This document shows positions 44,906 to 54,842 of a stretch of 64,000 nt of DNA, piece after piece; position 1 is the first letter of the stretch; every line of letters starts with the position of its first letter. This stretch comes from Flavobacterium lindanitolerans (GTDB taxonomy: Bacteria; Bacteroidota; Bacteroidia; Flavobacteriales; Flavobacteriaceae). The notes below the pieces were generated by a model. It saw nothing but the letters and a program-made list of their open reading frames with translations, made no database searches and was not told the origin of the DNA. A program made the position numbers and the translations under genes. The DNA lies in assembly GCF_002846575.1 (NCBI RefSeq), contig NZ_PJND01000007.1, positions 558,001 to 622,000 on the forward strand, in the 5' to 3' direction.

Positions 44906-46054
44906 CTATTTTTTGTGGATTAATCGGGTTAGTTTGATAGATAGGTCGGTTAAAATAATCTTCGCATTTCCGTTTCGTTCAATATGATAAACGGCATCAG
45001 AAAGCTCTTTGTAAATATCATTGATATTGTTGCCATTAACAAATGGAGCAAAGTTTTCCAGCTTGAATTTTTCAACTTTAGGTTCCATATAAACCAGGCT
45101 TGATGCCTGATAGTTCAGCAGCAATGCCTGACGGAACATTTCGATACAAAAATGCAAAAATTTCTTCTGCGCTTCACGTCCCAGGCCGGCAATTTGTTCA
45201 CTCCAGGCAATCAGGTCGTTGATGGCTGATGCGTTTCCTTTGGCACGAAAAGCCGCACGTACCCATAAAACAAACCATTGCTCAAAAGGCTGTTCTTCGC
45301 TGTCTTCATGCAGCAGGTGTAATGCTTTGCTAAAATTTCCTTGTGCCTGATGTGCAATTTTTTTAGCTTCACGAGGGTCTATCTTTTCACGTGAAACTAA
45401 TGCGTCAGCAATAATATTTTCATGGATTCCGTTGAAATGAAGTACCTGGCAGCGCGAACGTATTGTCTGTATGATAGATTCCTCATCTTCAGAAATCAGA
45501 ATAAAAAGTGTTTTTTCAGGTGGTTCCTCAAGGATTTTCAAAAGCTTGTTGGAAGCTTCAATATTCATCTTGTCTGCCATCCAGACAATCATGATTTTAT
45601 AACCACCTTCATAGGATTTTAGTGAAAGCGATTTTAAAACTTCCTGGGCATCTTCTACGCGAATCAGTCCCTGTTTGTTTTGAACGCCCAGATATTTATA
45701 CCAGTCAAACAATCCGCCATAAGGCCTTTCCATTAAAAAGGAGCGCCAATCAGCAATAAAGTCAAGACTTTTTGGCTTGGACTTTACATCATCTGTCGAA
45801 ACCGTAGGATAGATAAAATGCAGGTCAGGATGTGAAATGTTATTGAATTTCAAATTACAGGCCTCGTTTTCGCCCTGATTTTCACCACCTGAATTCCGGC
45901 ATAACACATATTGCGCATAGGCCAGAGCCATAGGTAATGTTCCACAACCTTCAGGACCAACAAACAATTGTGCATGCGGAATTCTTCCGGCATCAGCACT
46001 TTTCGTAAGGTGGCTTTTGATATGTTCTTGTCCTAGGATTTCTGAAAATAGCAT
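44906..46054 (-). CDS. holB: DNA polymerase III delta-prime subunit
   Basis: A 382-residue clamp-loader subunit of the gamma/delta-prime AAA+ family. The start MLFSEILGQEHIKSHL leads into the degenerate P-loop region LFVGPEGCGTLPMALAYAQY. KIMIVWMADKMNIEASNKLL and LLKILEEPPEKTLFILI are classic, and IRSRCQVLHF carries the SRC motif. The Walker A lacks the usual GKT, as expected for delta-prime, which does not hydrolyse ATP. The start at 46054 is preferred over 46099; a -7-like TATATTTG (plus 46059-46066) lies only 4 bases upstream, so the transcript leader would be very short. Confidence 0.9.
   Translation of the reverse strand: MLFSEILGQEHIKSHLTKSADAGRIPHAQLFVGPEGCGTLPMALAYAQYVLCRNSGGENQGENEACNLKFNNISHPDLHFIYPTVSTDDVKSKPKSLDFIADWRSFLMERPYGGLFDWYKYLGVQNKQGLIRVEDAQEVLKSLSLKSYEGGYKIMIVWMADKMNIEASNKLLKILEEPPEKTLFILISEDEESIIQTIRSRCQVLHFNGIHENIIADALVSREKIDPREAKKIAHQAQGNFSKALHLLHEDSEEQPFEQWFVLWVRAAFRAKGNASAINDLIAWSEQIAGLGREAQKKFLHFCIEMFRQALLLNYQASSLVYMEPKVEKFKLENFAPFVNGNNINDIYKELSDAVYHIERNGNAKIILTDLSIKLTRLIHKK
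45383..45398. promoter_or_regulatory. Degenerate parS-like site within holB
   Basis: CTTTTCACGTGAAACT has a perfect 12-bp core TTTCACGTGAAA but differs from the 16-bp consensus at both ends (13 of 16). It may be a weak ParB site 5.4 kb from site 3. Confidence 0.4.
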
Positions 46055-46121
46055 GGAACAAATATAGGGGAAAAAGGATGAACAGCTATCACGCGGCAAA
46101 AAAATGAATAACTTTGAAAAC

Positions 46122-46892
46122 TTACAGGTTGCCTTTCAAATCGTTAAACAAAAACATTTCATTTTGCATGTTTATAGAACCGCGCCTTGGCCTGTCTAAA
46201 TCTAAGGTTATATAGATAACAACAGAAGTCAGAAGACAAAATCCCAAAATATAAAACCGGTCTATTTTTTTCTTAAAGCCGGAGCTGTAACCAATGTAAA
46301 AGGAAATAATTATAGAAAAAAAAAGAAGTAAATAAACGATGGGTTCAGGAACGTTAGCATTATAGGCTTCATTTGCTGTTGTAGCAGCATCAAACATACT
46401 GTTTAAAGCCGGAATCATCATGTTGGAAGGTAAAAATAAATCTTTATCTCTGGAATATTGAGTAGCCCTGTCCCATAAGATTTTGCTTATTTCTGCCGAC
46501 TCTCTAAGGGAGTTATTGATTTTCTCCTCATTTCTATCCGATTCAAAATAAGCAATCCTGGAGCTAAGATATACGGCAAAATCTTTTTTAAAAGCGTTTT
46601 TCAGGCTATCCGGATAAGTGTCTGCCCTTAAAATAGCTGTTCCAATGCAATTGGCTTCATCAATAAGGCTTGCTTTTCGGGTTTCGAATCTGGAACCGGA
46701 CATTCCAAAAGTAAAAGCGAGGATTAAGGCCAGTAATCCTAATAGTGAAGACAAAATGCCGGAATTGTCTGAATCAGTCTTTGTTTTTTTTACCCCAAAC
46801 CTGTACCCGATATTAATGGCCAATAGCATAGCAAAAAATAAGAAGACAACGATATACCTTGCATCTAAATCAAATAAGAAAGAATGTTTCAT
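46122..46892 (-). CDS. DUF4239 (bestrophin-like domain) membrane protein
   Basis: A 256-residue inner-membrane protein with four TM segments (about 12-29, 45-64, 185-203, 213-232). It carries the family's SRFETRKASLIDEANCIGTA after TM2 and the C-terminal LDLDRPRRGSI signature. DUF4239 proteins are distantly compared to bestrophin anion channels, but transport has not been shown for this one. It is upstream of the holB gene in the same direction with a 67-base gap. Confidence 0.82.
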   Translation of the reverse strand: MKHSFLFDLDARYIVVFLFFAMLLAINIGYRFGVKKTKTDSDNSGILSSLLGLLALILAFTFGMSGSRFETRKASLIDEANCIGTAILRADTYPDSLKNAFKKDFAVYLSSRIAYFESDRNEEKINNSLRESAEISKILWDRATQYSRDKDLFLPSNMMIPALNSMFDAATTANEAYNANVPEPIVYLLLFFSIIISFYIGYSSGFKKKIDRFYILGFCLLTSVVIYITLDLDRPRRGSINMQNEMFLFNDLKGNL

Positions 46893-47146
46893 AGGTTTCC
46901 TAAGGATTGATTATTTTTTTGATAATGAGTAACAAAGGTTTTCCTGTGATTTAAAAATGGCGGGGATGTTTTTAACAAGAAATAAATGTACAAATTTTTT
47001 CAATCGGATTTTCTAAAGTAGCCCAATCATCAATTATAACGTTTTCGCTAACGATTTAAGCTTATTTTAAATGTTTTCATATTTTTTAGTTGGTTAAAAA
47101 TCATATATTTGTGAATCCAATAAAAAACAAATAAAATATACCACTA

Positions 47147-48334
47147 ATGAAAACTTTGAACGACTTCAATTTCAAAAACAGAAAAGCACTAATCAGGGTA
47201 GATTTCAATGTTCCTTTAGACGAGAATTTTAAAGTAGTTGATGCCACCCGAATTGAAGCGGCAAAGCCAACAATTGATAAAATTCTTGCTGATGGCGGAA
47301 GCGTAATCCTGATGTCACATTTAGGAAGGCCAAAAGCCAAAGAACCAAAATATTCTCTGGAACACATTCTTGAAAAAACAGCAGAAGTTCTGGGCAAAGA
47401 AGTAAAATTTGCGAATGACTGCATAGGTCCGGTAGCAGAGGAAGCAGCAAAAAATCTTAAACCGGGCGAAATCCTGCTTTTGGAAAATCTTCGTTACTAT
47501 CCTGAAGAAGAAGCCGGAGATATTGAATTTTCAAAGAAATTGGCTTCATTAGGAGACATCTATGTGAATGATGCTTTCGGAACGGCTCACAGAGCGCATG
47601 CCTCAACAACAATTATTGCGCAGTTCTTTCCAAACGACAAATGTTTCGGAACCCTTTTAGCTAAAGAAATTGAAAGTCTCAATAAGGTGCTTAAACATTC
47701 TGAAAAGCCGGTAACAGCTGTATTAGGTGGCTCAAAAGTTTCTTCAAAAATTACGGTTATTGAAAACATACTCGATAAAATTGACCATATGATTATTGGT
47801 GGAGGAATGACCTTTACTTTTATCAAAGCCCTGGGAGGCAAAATTGGCGATTCAATTTGTGAAGATGACAAAATGGACCTGGCACTGGAGATTTTAAAGA
47901 AAGCAAAAGAGAAAAATGTCGAAATCCATCTTCCTGTTGATGTAGTTGCGGCTAACGCATTTTCGAATGATGCTGAAACAAAAATAACAGACGTTAAAAA
48001 TATTCCTGACGGTTGGCAAGGACTTGATGCAGGTCCGAAATCGCTGGAAGATTTCAAAAAGGTCATTTTAAATTCCAAAACCATTTTATGGAACGGTCCG
48101 TTGGGCGTTTTTGAAATGGAAAAATTTTCACATGGAACGATAGCTTTGGGAGAATTTATTGCAGAAGCCACTCAAAAAGGTGCTTTTTCTCTTGTTGGCG
48201 GTGGTGATTCTGTTGCTGCGGTAAAACAGTTTGGTTTGGAGCCAAAAATGAGCTATGTTTCTACTGGGGGCGGGGCAATGCTGGAAATGCTGGAAGGAAA
48301 ATCACTACCTGGAATTGATGCCATAATAAGTTAA
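47147..48334 (+). CDS. pgk: Phosphoglycerate kinase
   Basis: A 395-residue glycolytic enzyme making ATP from 1,3-bisphosphoglycerate. [12 protein letters not shown] is the family signature near the start, [15 protein letters not shown] the substrate-binding region, and [13 protein letters not shown] and the nucleotide-binding [14 protein letters not shown] and [19 protein letters not shown] close the two lobes. Full length. TATATTTG at 47104-47111 is a -7-like element. Confidence 0.97.
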   Translation: MKTLNDFNFKNRKALIRVDFNVPLDENFKVVDATRIEAAKPTIDKILADGGSVILMSHLGRPKAKEPKYSLEHILEKTAEVLGKEVKFANDCIGPVAEEAAKNLKPGEILLLENLRYYPEEEAGDIEFSKKLASLGDIYVNDAFGTAHRAHASTTIIAQFFPNDKCFGTLLAKEIESLNKVLKHSEKPVTAVLGGSKVSSKITVIENILDKIDHMIIGGGMTFTFIKALGGKIGDSICEDDKMDLALEILKKAKEKNVEIHLPVDVVAANAFSNDAETKITDVKNIPDGWQGLDAGPKSLEDFKKVILNSKTILWNGPLGVFEMEKFSHGTIALGEFIAEATQKGAFSLVGGGDSVAAVKQFGLEPKMSYVSTGGGAMLEMLEGKSLPGIDAIIS

Positions 48335-48437
48335 AAAACAAAATTTTTATACTAAACCTTTTAAAAGTTAGTTATAAAAAGTTAAGTTTGCAATTATGTA
48401 TAATTATTTGAAATATAATAAGTTATAATTTTCAGTT

Positions 48438-50360
48438 ATGAATAAAACCAAAATAGCACTTTTTTTAGTACCCTTTTTCTCCTTAAATATTTTTGCCCAG
48501 GATGCCGTTTCACAAGAAGCAGCTCCGCAAATTACAGCTCCAAAATTATCTATTTTAGACTCTATAAAAAACACATTTGTTGACCATGAAGTTGCTTCTT
48601 GTGTTGATAAGGAATGGATGGATGAATTGACCAATCAGGATCTTTTTAAAGAAATGGAATTCGATATTGCTCATATGAATCCTGACGAAAAAGTAGATTA
48701 CGATTTATCTACTGATTTGTTAAAAGCCCGTTTGAAAGAAATGGACGCTAAATCACCGTTCAACATAGAGTACAATCAGGGTCTTGAAAATATCATCAAA
48801 TCATTCCTGAAAAACAGGAAAAAATCCTACGAACGATTGATGGCGATTTCTGAATATTATTTTCCAATGTTTGAAGCCGCCCTTGCCAAATACGACGTGC
48901 CTTTAGAAATCAAATATTTAGCCGTTGTTGAATCTGCTTTGAACCCGCACGCAAGGTCAAGAGTAGGAGCGACAGGTCTTTGGCAGTTTATGTTTGCTAC
49001 CGGAAAACAATACAATCTGGATGTTTCTTCCTATATTGATGAAAGAAGCGATCCTTTGAAAGCTACTGAAGCTGCCTGCCAATATCTTTCAAATATGTTC
49101 AAAATATTTGGAGACTGGGATTTGGTTTTGGCTTCATATAATGCCGGTCCCGGAAATGTGTCAAAAGCAATCAGACGTTCCGGCGGACAGCAAAACTACT
49201 GGAATATCCGAAAAAATCTTCCAAAAGAAACACAGGGTTATGTTCCGGCTTTCCTCGCTACAATGTACATTTACGAATACCACAAAGAGCATGGAATTGA
49301 ACCAAAAAGAGCGGCTATAAGCTATTTTGCTACCGATACGGTTATGGTAAAGCGCGAAATGACTTTCAAGCAAATCTCTGACCTGTTGGATATACCGGAA
49401 TCTCAAATCAAGCTTTTGAACCCGGGTTATAAATTAGATGTAATTCCTTTCGTTAAAGGGAAAAATCATTACCTGAGGCTTCCACTTCCAAAGATTGCAG
49501 TATTCACATCTAATGAAGACAAGATTTATGCCTATGCACAAATCGAAGAAGATAAAAGAGAAAAGCCTTATTTTTCAAGAAAGTCAACTTTGCCAGCAGG
49601 TGGCAATACAACAGAAACCGCTATCGCTTCTACAGATTCGAAAAGTCCTTATATAGATTATTCTGAAGAACCGGAAATTGTAAAAGGCAGTAAAATTGTA
49701 ACCAAAACAAAATACCATACGGTTAAAAAAGGTGACAACATTGGCGAGATTTCCCAGAAATATGGTGTATCTATTGCTGAAATCAAGAAATGGAACCGTT
49801 TAAAAAACAATAATGTTATGCTGGGCGCTAAGTTAAAAATTCAAACTAGCGAAAGAGTGGCTACCACAGTAGTAAAGAAAACTCCAAAACCGGCTGCCAA
49901 AACAAAAGAAACTACAGAAACCGCTATAGCTGCTGTTGAAAAGCAGGAAGCAAAAACAAAAGAGGTTGCTACTGATGATACAGACAACAAGGAAGACGAC
50001 AAATCTGAATTTTATGTAGTTCAAAAAGGTGACAATCTTAATTCTATTGCCAGAAAATATGGTGTAACCGTTGCAGAAATTAAAGAATGGAATAATCTTG
50101 AAGACACAAATGTATTGTCTGGAAGCAAGTTAAAATTAATTCCTAACGAAAATGCTCCGGTAATCGAAACCAAAGCAGAAAAAGCACAACAACAGATTGC
50201 TTCTTCTGCCAAAGTACACCAATACCTTGTCCAAAAAGGAGACTCGCTTTTCAGCATCGCAAAAAAATATCCGGGAGTTACGGTTGAAAATATCAAAAAA
50301 TGGAATGATATTCGCAACGAAAACATCAAACCTGGAATGAAGCTTAAAATCCAAGGATAA
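48438..50360 (+). CDS. Membrane-bound lytic transglycosylase-like protein with three LysM domains (MltD type)
   Basis: A 640-residue exported protein (signal MNKTKIALFLVPFFSLNIFA). An SLT/lysozyme-like domain (about 145-290) has catalytic Glu in AVVESALNPHARS and the following GATGLWQFM. Three LysM repeats follow: HTVKKGDNIGEISQKYGVS (about 430), YVVQKGDNLNSIARKYGVT (about 525) and YLVQKGDSLFSIAKKYPGVT (about 595), separated by Thr/Lys/Ala-rich linkers. It would bind peptidoglycan and cleave glycan strands in the periplasm. TAAGTTTG at 48383-48390 is a -7-like element. Confidence 0.93.
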   Translation: MNKTKIALFLVPFFSLNIFAQDAVSQEAAPQITAPKLSILDSIKNTFVDHEVASCVDKEWMDELTNQDLFKEMEFDIAHMNPDEKVDYDLSTDLLKARLKEMDAKSPFNIEYNQGLENIIKSFLKNRKKSYERLMAISEYYFPMFEAALAKYDVPLEIKYLAVVESALNPHARSRVGATGLWQFMFATGKQYNLDVSSYIDERSDPLKATEAACQYLSNMFKIFGDWDLVLASYNAGPGNVSKAIRRSGGQQNYWNIRKNLPKETQGYVPAFLATMYIYEYHKEHGIEPKRAAISYFATDTVMVKREMTFKQISDLLDIPESQIKLLNPGYKLDVIPFVKGKNHYLRLPLPKIAVFTSNEDKIYAYAQIEEDKREKPYFSRKSTLPAGGNTTETAIASTDSKSPYIDYSEEPEIVKGSKIVTKTKYHTVKKGDNIGEISQKYGVSIAEIKKWNRLKNNNVMLGAKLKIQTSERVATTVVKKTPKPAAKTKETTETAIAAVEKQEAKTKEVATDDTDNKEDDKSEFYVVQKGDNLNSIARKYGVTVAEIKEWNNLEDTNVLSGSKLKLIPNENAPVIETKAEKAQQQIASSAKVHQYLVQKGDSLFSIAKKYPGVTVENIKKWNDIRNENIKPGMKLKIQG

Positions 50361-50402
50361 TCATCTTTGGATTTTAGCTTTTCCATTGCAAAAAGCAACA
50401 CA

Positions 50403-51374
50403 ATGAAAAAGCTACTGCTGCTCCTATCTTTAGCGGCCTTTTCCTTTTCCTGCAATCAAAAAGAAGTAAAAAATTCCGACAAACAATCCGTCGGGAATAC
50501 GAATTCGCTTGCTGTTTTTATTGACGATAAACTCTGGATAGGCGAAATAGGGGATACAATCCGGAAAAAATTTGCCGCTCCAGTTGATGGACTTCCTCAG
50601 GAAGAACCACTTTTTACGATTAATCAGTATCCGCTTCACGCTTTTGAAGGTTCATTGGCCAAAAACAGGAATATACTTTACATAAAAAAAGAGGCCAGAA
50701 ATGATTTTAATTTTTCTGAGAACCAGTTTGGTGTACCTCAAAACCTCATCCGAATATCGGGTAACTCAACCGCATCGATTATTGGCCACCTTGAAAAAAA
50801 TGCTGCAGAAATAATAGCAAGGATGCAACAGACAGAAATAGAGGTGACCCAGAATCAAATCAAGGCCTCATTAATGGATGATAAGAAGTTCAGGAACAAA
50901 TTCAATATTTCGCTTCTGGTTCCGAAAACATTTAAGATTGTCCTTGAAAAAGATAAGTTTTTATGGCTGAAGCAGGAAATCCAAACTGGAAACTCCAGTA
51001 TCCTGATTTATCAGGTTCCGTTGCATTCCATCAAAAAGAATGACGATGCAATCAACAACATTGTCCGGGCGCGCGATTCTATAGGAGGGCTTTATATTCA
51101 TGGCACTACGCAAAATTCACAAATGATTACGGAAGATTCGTACTCGCCTTATCTCATAAATACAACCATAGGTGGCCTGAAAGCCTACCAGACCAAAGGA
51201 AACTGGGAACTGCGAAATGATACGATGTCCGGGCCATTTATTAACTACAGCATTATTGATGCTAAAAATAACAGAATTCTTGTCATTGAAGGATTTTGCT
51301 ATGCTCCGTCAACACCACAACGCGATTTGATGCACGAATTGGAGTCAATAATTAAAAGTATTTCATTCTTATAA
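50403..51374 (+). CDS. DUF4837 family lipoprotein
   Basis: A 323-residue lipoprotein: MKKLLLLLSLAAFSFSC signal, Cys17, then a two-part body. Landmarks are LAVFIDDKLWIGEIGDTIRK, a central MQQTEIEVTQNQIKASLMDD and KAYQTKGNWELRNDTMSGPF. The family is restricted to Bacteroidetes and has no assigned activity. The start at 50403 is chosen because it starts the signal peptide; a Met 36 bases upstream is in frame. It lies 42 bases after the LysM protein stop, likely in one transcript with it and the GNAT gene (8 bases downstream). Confidence 0.85.
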   Translation: MKKLLLLLSLAAFSFSCNQKEVKNSDKQSVGNTNSLAVFIDDKLWIGEIGDTIRKKFAAPVDGLPQEEPLFTINQYPLHAFEGSLAKNRNILYIKKEARNDFNFSENQFGVPQNLIRISGNSTASIIGHLEKNAAEIIARMQQTEIEVTQNQIKASLMDDKKFRNKFNISLLVPKTFKIVLEKDKFLWLKQEIQTGNSSILIYQVPLHSIKKNDDAINNIVRARDSIGGLYIHGTTQNSQMITEDSYSPYLINTTIGGLKAYQTKGNWELRNDTMSGPFINYSIIDAKNNRILVIEGFCYAPSTPQRDLMHELESIIKSISFL

Positions 51375-51382
51375 AAAGACCC

Positions 51383-51829
51383 ATGTCCCTAATTTGGAAA
51401 ATAAAGCCCTTTAAGGCACTATCTCTTGATGAGTTGTATGATTTGCTGGAACTGCGAACTGAGGTCTTTATAGTGGAGCAAAATTGCGTATATCAGGATA
51501 TCGACAACAAAGACAGAAAAGCAATTCATTTAATTGGCGAATTTGATGGCGAAACGGTAGCTTATTGCAGGCTTTTTAAAGCAGGCGATTATTTTGATGA
51601 ATCGTCAATTGGGAGGGTTATCGTTAAGGAAAAGTATCGCGACAGAAAATGGGGGCATGACCTTATCCGCGAAGCAATTAAAGCAATCAAGGATAATTTT
51701 GATGAAGAGAAGATTACGATTTCGGCACAGCTTTACCTCAAAAAGTTTTATGAAAGCCATGAATTTTCCCAGACTAGTGAAGAATATCTCGAAGATGGGA
51801 TTCCCCATATCGAAATGAAAAGATCCTAA
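51383..51829 (+). CDS. GNAT family N-acetyltransferase (ElaA-like)
   Basis: A 148-residue acetyltransferase of the ElaA type. The start WKIKPFKALSLDELYDLLEL and RTEVFIVEQNCVYQDID are the family hallmark, and the acetyl-CoA-binding motif is IGRVIVKEKYRDRKWGHDLI, here with an R-D-R-K-W-G-x-D variation. LYLKKFYESHEF and EDGIPHIEM complete it. Substrate unknown. Its stop overlaps the convergent OmpA gene stop by 4 bases. Confidence 0.9.
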   Translation: MSLIWKIKPFKALSLDELYDLLELRTEVFIVEQNCVYQDIDNKDRKAIHLIGEFDGETVAYCRLFKAGDYFDESSIGRVIVKEKYRDRKWGHDLIREAIKAIKDNFDEEKITISAQLYLKKFYESHEFSQTSEEYLEDGIPHIEMKRS

Positions 51830-52644
51830 ACTTTTGTAATCACCAATTCTACCCGGCGGTCCAAATCAGATCCTTTGCCCAGGGGTTGGGTATTTCCATA
51901 TCCTTTAAATGTCATTCTGGTTTTTGGCACTTTTTTGAAAACCAGGTATTTGTAAACGGCTTCAGCCCTGTTTACAGAAAGTTTTCGTTTTTTGGTGTCT
52001 TTATCAATAGCTTCTTTGTGGTAAGGAGGCGTACAGCAAACATGTCCCTGGATTTCAAATTCCAGATTCTTGTACTTCAGGAGCTGCCGTGCCATTCTGT
52101 CCAGCTCGTTTTTTGATTTCATTGTAAGCTTGCTGCTTCCTTTTTCAAACAATAATTTTTCAAGATAAATACGGTCGCCAACAACATGATTTTTATGTAT
52201 CTCACTGTAAACGCCTGGAATTTCAAGCTTTTCGATTGGAATCTCTTTGAAATTCATCACCACATCCACACGTCGATTTTTAGAACGTACTTCAGAGATA
52301 TTATCGATATCGTCTTCAATCAATACCCTTCCTCTTCCTTCAATAGTAACTATAATCTTACTCCTGATTCCATTTTCAACCAATTTTTCCTTTATGGCAT
52401 TGGCGCGATTACTGGAAAGTTTGAAATTGTATTCGTCCTTGCCCCGGTCATCACAATAGCCATAAATGCTTATGGATTCTATCCTTACGGAATCAGTTGA
52501 CTGAATGAATTTTGTAACATCTTCCACCTGATTTTCGGTCAGGTTGTATTTGTTCGTATCAAAATAAACAGAATGTACGACCTCTTCTTGTGCAGAGACG
52601 AATCCAAAAATAAGCAGGGGGAAAATTTTAAGGACGCGAAGCAT
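51826..52644 (-). CDS. OmpA family protein with two OmpA-like domains
   Basis: A 272-residue exported protein (signal to about SAQEE). Instead of a beta-barrel it carries two successive OmpA_C-like peptidoglycan-binding domains. The first has VYFDTNKYNLTENQVEDV and SNRANAIKEKLVENGI; the second has LLFEKGSSKLTMKSKNELDR, LSVNRAEAVYKYL and FKGYGNTQPLGKGSDLDRR. Such domains bind diaminopimelate in peptidoglycan. It starts one base after the S41 protease gene stop. Confidence 0.85.
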   Translation of the reverse strand: MLRVLKIFPLLIFGFVSAQEEVVHSVYFDTNKYNLTENQVEDVTKFIQSTDSVRIESISIYGYCDDRGKDEYNFKLSSNRANAIKEKLVENGIRSKIIVTIEGRGRVLIEDDIDNISEVRSKNRRVDVVMNFKEIPIEKLEIPGVYSEIHKNHVVGDRIYLEKLLFEKGSSKLTMKSKNELDRMARQLLKYKNLEFEIQGHVCCTPPYHKEAIDKDTKKRKLSVNRAEAVYKYLVFKKVPKTRMTFKGYGNTQPLGKGSDLDRRVELVITKV

Positions 52645-52645
52645 T

Positions 52646-54283
52646 TTATCTCAGTAATATTTTGTTGTATTCTGCCGGATTATTTAGCAAGGCAGTAGCT
52701 TTTTTGATTTCAGAATTATTTTTGGTGTAATATTGATACAAGCCTTCTTTGTATTGGTATCTTTTAATGATTTCATCGAGAATAAGTTCTTTTATTTCTG
52801 CCTGATGCTTGTTCAATTGGGTCTCATCGCTTTTTTGCAGGGCTGTTAGCAGCTGTTGGACTTCGTTCTTGATGTCTTCGTCTATTTTTTCTTTTTTGGC
52901 TGCCTCAAGCGTTTTTTTCATGGCCTGTTCTGTTTCTGTGTCAAAAGCAAACTTCTGGTCTTTCAGGAATTTTTTGAAATCGGCATAATCCGCATCGGTA
53001 ATAGTTGGAATTTTATCGCCCAGGCTCGGATTTTTATAGTAGTATCGCGTTACATAATTAAATATACCATCGTTTTTGACTAATGCTTCCGTAATGGCAC
53101 TTAATTTTGTTTCAGATAATTCTACATCGGGCTGAATTCCCCCGCCGTCATAAACGGTTCTTCCTTTACGGGTTTTGAATGCATTGTAATTTTTTTCATC
53201 GGTGCGAATTGCTTTTCCGTCCTTATCTTTATGCGCATAATCCAATGCCTGAATGCATCTTCCGGATGGAGTGTAGTAACGCGAAATGGTTACCTTTACC
53301 TGTGTACCATAGGTTAAATCGATAGGTCTTTGCACAAGGCCTTTTCCAAAGCTTCTTGCACCAACAACTACCGCTCTGTCCAAATCCTGTAAAGCTCCGG
53401 CAACAATTTCGGAAGCGGAGGCGCTTCTTCCGTCAACAAGAATGACCAAAGGAATTTCAGTATCAACCGGAGCCCTTGATGTTCTGTAAGTATTGTTGTG
53501 TTTTTCAATATGTGATTTTGTGGTTACGATTGTTTCGCCACTCGGAACAAACAAGTTACAGATATTAACTGCTTCGCCCAACAAACCACCCGGATTTCCT
53601 CTCAGGTCCAGTATTATTTTCTCAGCACCTTCAGCCTTTAGTTTTTCAAGCGCCTGTTTGGTTTCCTGTGATGCCTTGGCGTTAAACTGTGACAGGACTA
53701 TATAGCCTGTTTTGTCATCTATTTTTGAGAAAAACGGAACCGCTTTCAGGTCAACTTCCTCTAAAACTAAAGTTGTATTATTTGTTTTGCCTTGACGAAG
53801 GTATTTGATGTCAATCTTGGCATTTTTGCTTCCTTTCAAAAGCTGCGAAGCATCATCTTTAAAGTCGGAAAGATTTACATCGCCAATCTGGACGATTTCA
53901 TCACCCGCTTTTAAGCCTGCCTTATCGGCCGGATAGTTTTTATAAGGCTCTTTGATAATAAGCTTTCCTTCTTTTCTGGTAATCATCGCGCCAATTCCGG
54001 TATATTCGCCCGTGTTGTTGATTTTGAATTTTACGACGTCCTGCTCGTTGAAATAGACCGTATACGGATCCAGTTCCATAAGCATATTCTTGATAGCCTT
54101 ATCCATCAATTCACCCGGATTCGTTTCGTCAACATAATTCATATTCACGGTTTTGAACATGGTTGTGAATATTTCAATCTGTTTTGCAATTTCAAAGAAA
54201 TCATTTCTGAAACTCGCTCCAACATATAAAAGGCCTCCAGCTACGACTGGAATGATATATCTCTTCTTTAAAAATGCATACAT
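52646..54283 (-). CDS. C-terminal processing peptidase (S41 family, CtpA/Prc-like)
   Basis: A 545-residue periplasmic protease with an N-terminal signal/TM (YIIPVVAGGLLYVGASF). A PDZ domain (about 90-170; YTGIGAMITRKEGKLIIKEP, GLKAGDEIVQIGD) and an S41 catalytic core follow. In the core, ILDLRGNPGGLLGEAVNI, the Ser in DGRSASASEIVAGAL and the Lys in GARSFGKGLVQRP form the dyad. It cleaves C-termini of exported proteins and may control envelope enzymes. The C-terminal 100 residues are a charged helical extension. It is closely followed by the OmpA-family gene. Confidence 0.93.
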   Translation of the reverse strand: MYAFLKKRYIIPVVAGGLLYVGASFRNDFFEIAKQIEIFTTMFKTVNMNYVDETNPGELMDKAIKNMLMELDPYTVYFNEQDVVKFKINNTGEYTGIGAMITRKEGKLIIKEPYKNYPADKAGLKAGDEIVQIGDVNLSDFKDDASQLLKGSKNAKIDIKYLRQGKTNNTTLVLEEVDLKAVPFFSKIDDKTGYIVLSQFNAKASQETKQALEKLKAEGAEKIILDLRGNPGGLLGEAVNICNLFVPSGETIVTTKSHIEKHNNTYRTSRAPVDTEIPLVILVDGRSASASEIVAGALQDLDRAVVVGARSFGKGLVQRPIDLTYGTQVKVTISRYYTPSGRCIQALDYAHKDKDGKAIRTDEKNYNAFKTRKGRTVYDGGGIQPDVELSETKLSAITEALVKNDGIFNYVTRYYYKNPSLGDKIPTITDADYADFKKFLKDQKFAFDTETEQAMKKTLEAAKKEKIDEDIKNEVQQLLTALQKSDETQLNKHQAEIKELILDEIIKRYQYKEGLYQYYTKNNSEIKKATALLNNPAEYNKILLR

Positions 54284-54437
54284 AACTTTAAGTTTTTCTT
54301 TTTCTTCTTCGTTTCTTTCAGATTAGGGAAAACAAGACCACTAAAGTAAGAATAAATGAGTAAACATTTCATCCACATGAAAATAAACTGCTATAGGCTA
54401 CTAACGGGAACCGCTGCTTTTTTAGTATTGAAATGGC

Positions 54438-54839
54438 TTAATCCGTATCTTTTTCTATTTCCGGTTTTACCTGAAGACGAAATTTTTCGAACAGTTGTAT
54501 GGTTTTATGATTTATGTCTTCGTAGGACAGTCTTTCTTTTGTTTGGTAAAGAAGCATAAAAGCATAGGATTCTTCAAGAGAGTCCAACAATAAATTTTTG
54601 TTGAGGCGGTAGGTTTCCCGAAGTACTCTTTTGAAATAATTCCGGTCAACGGCTTTTTTGAAGTATTTTTTCGAAACTGACACACCTATTTTCAATTTTT
54701 GACCCTCATCAAAAGCCTGTTTTTTGTAGACCAGTCTTAGTGGGAATTTTGAAACCGACTTGCCTTCGCGGAACATGCTATCAATCGTAGTCCTGCTTTT
54801 TAGTTTTTCCGTTTTGGGATAGGTGTTCATTTTCCTCAA
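54438..54839 (-). CDS. rnpA: Ribonuclease P protein component
   Basis: A 133-residue protein subunit of RNase P, which trims tRNA 5' leaders. LKSRTTIDSMFREGKSV is the typical N-terminus, and the signature is SVSKKYFKKAVDRNYFKRVLRE, visible as RNYFKRVLRETYRL. Two possible starts (54839, MRKM; 54830, MNTYPKTE) cannot be told apart. It sits between a secreted hypothetical protein and the S41 protease. rpmH, its usual partner near oriC in many bacteria, is not here. Confidence 0.9.
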   Translation of the reverse strand: MRKMNTYPKTEKLKSRTTIDSMFREGKSVSKFPLRLVYKKQAFDEGQKLKIGVSVSKKYFKKAVDRNYFKRVLRETYRLNKNLLLDSLEESYAFMLLYQTKERLSYEDINHKTIQLFEKFRLQVKPEIEKDTD

Positions 54840-54842
54840 GTC

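Noticed and set aside
48123..48138. Further parS site in pgk (TTTTCACATGGAACG)
   Set aside because: The central CACGTG is CACATG, which breaks the palindrome core needed for ParB.
54356..54559. Plus-strand small gene upstream of rnpA 3' end
   Set aside because: It overlaps rnpA on the other strand and has no recognisable signal or domain.
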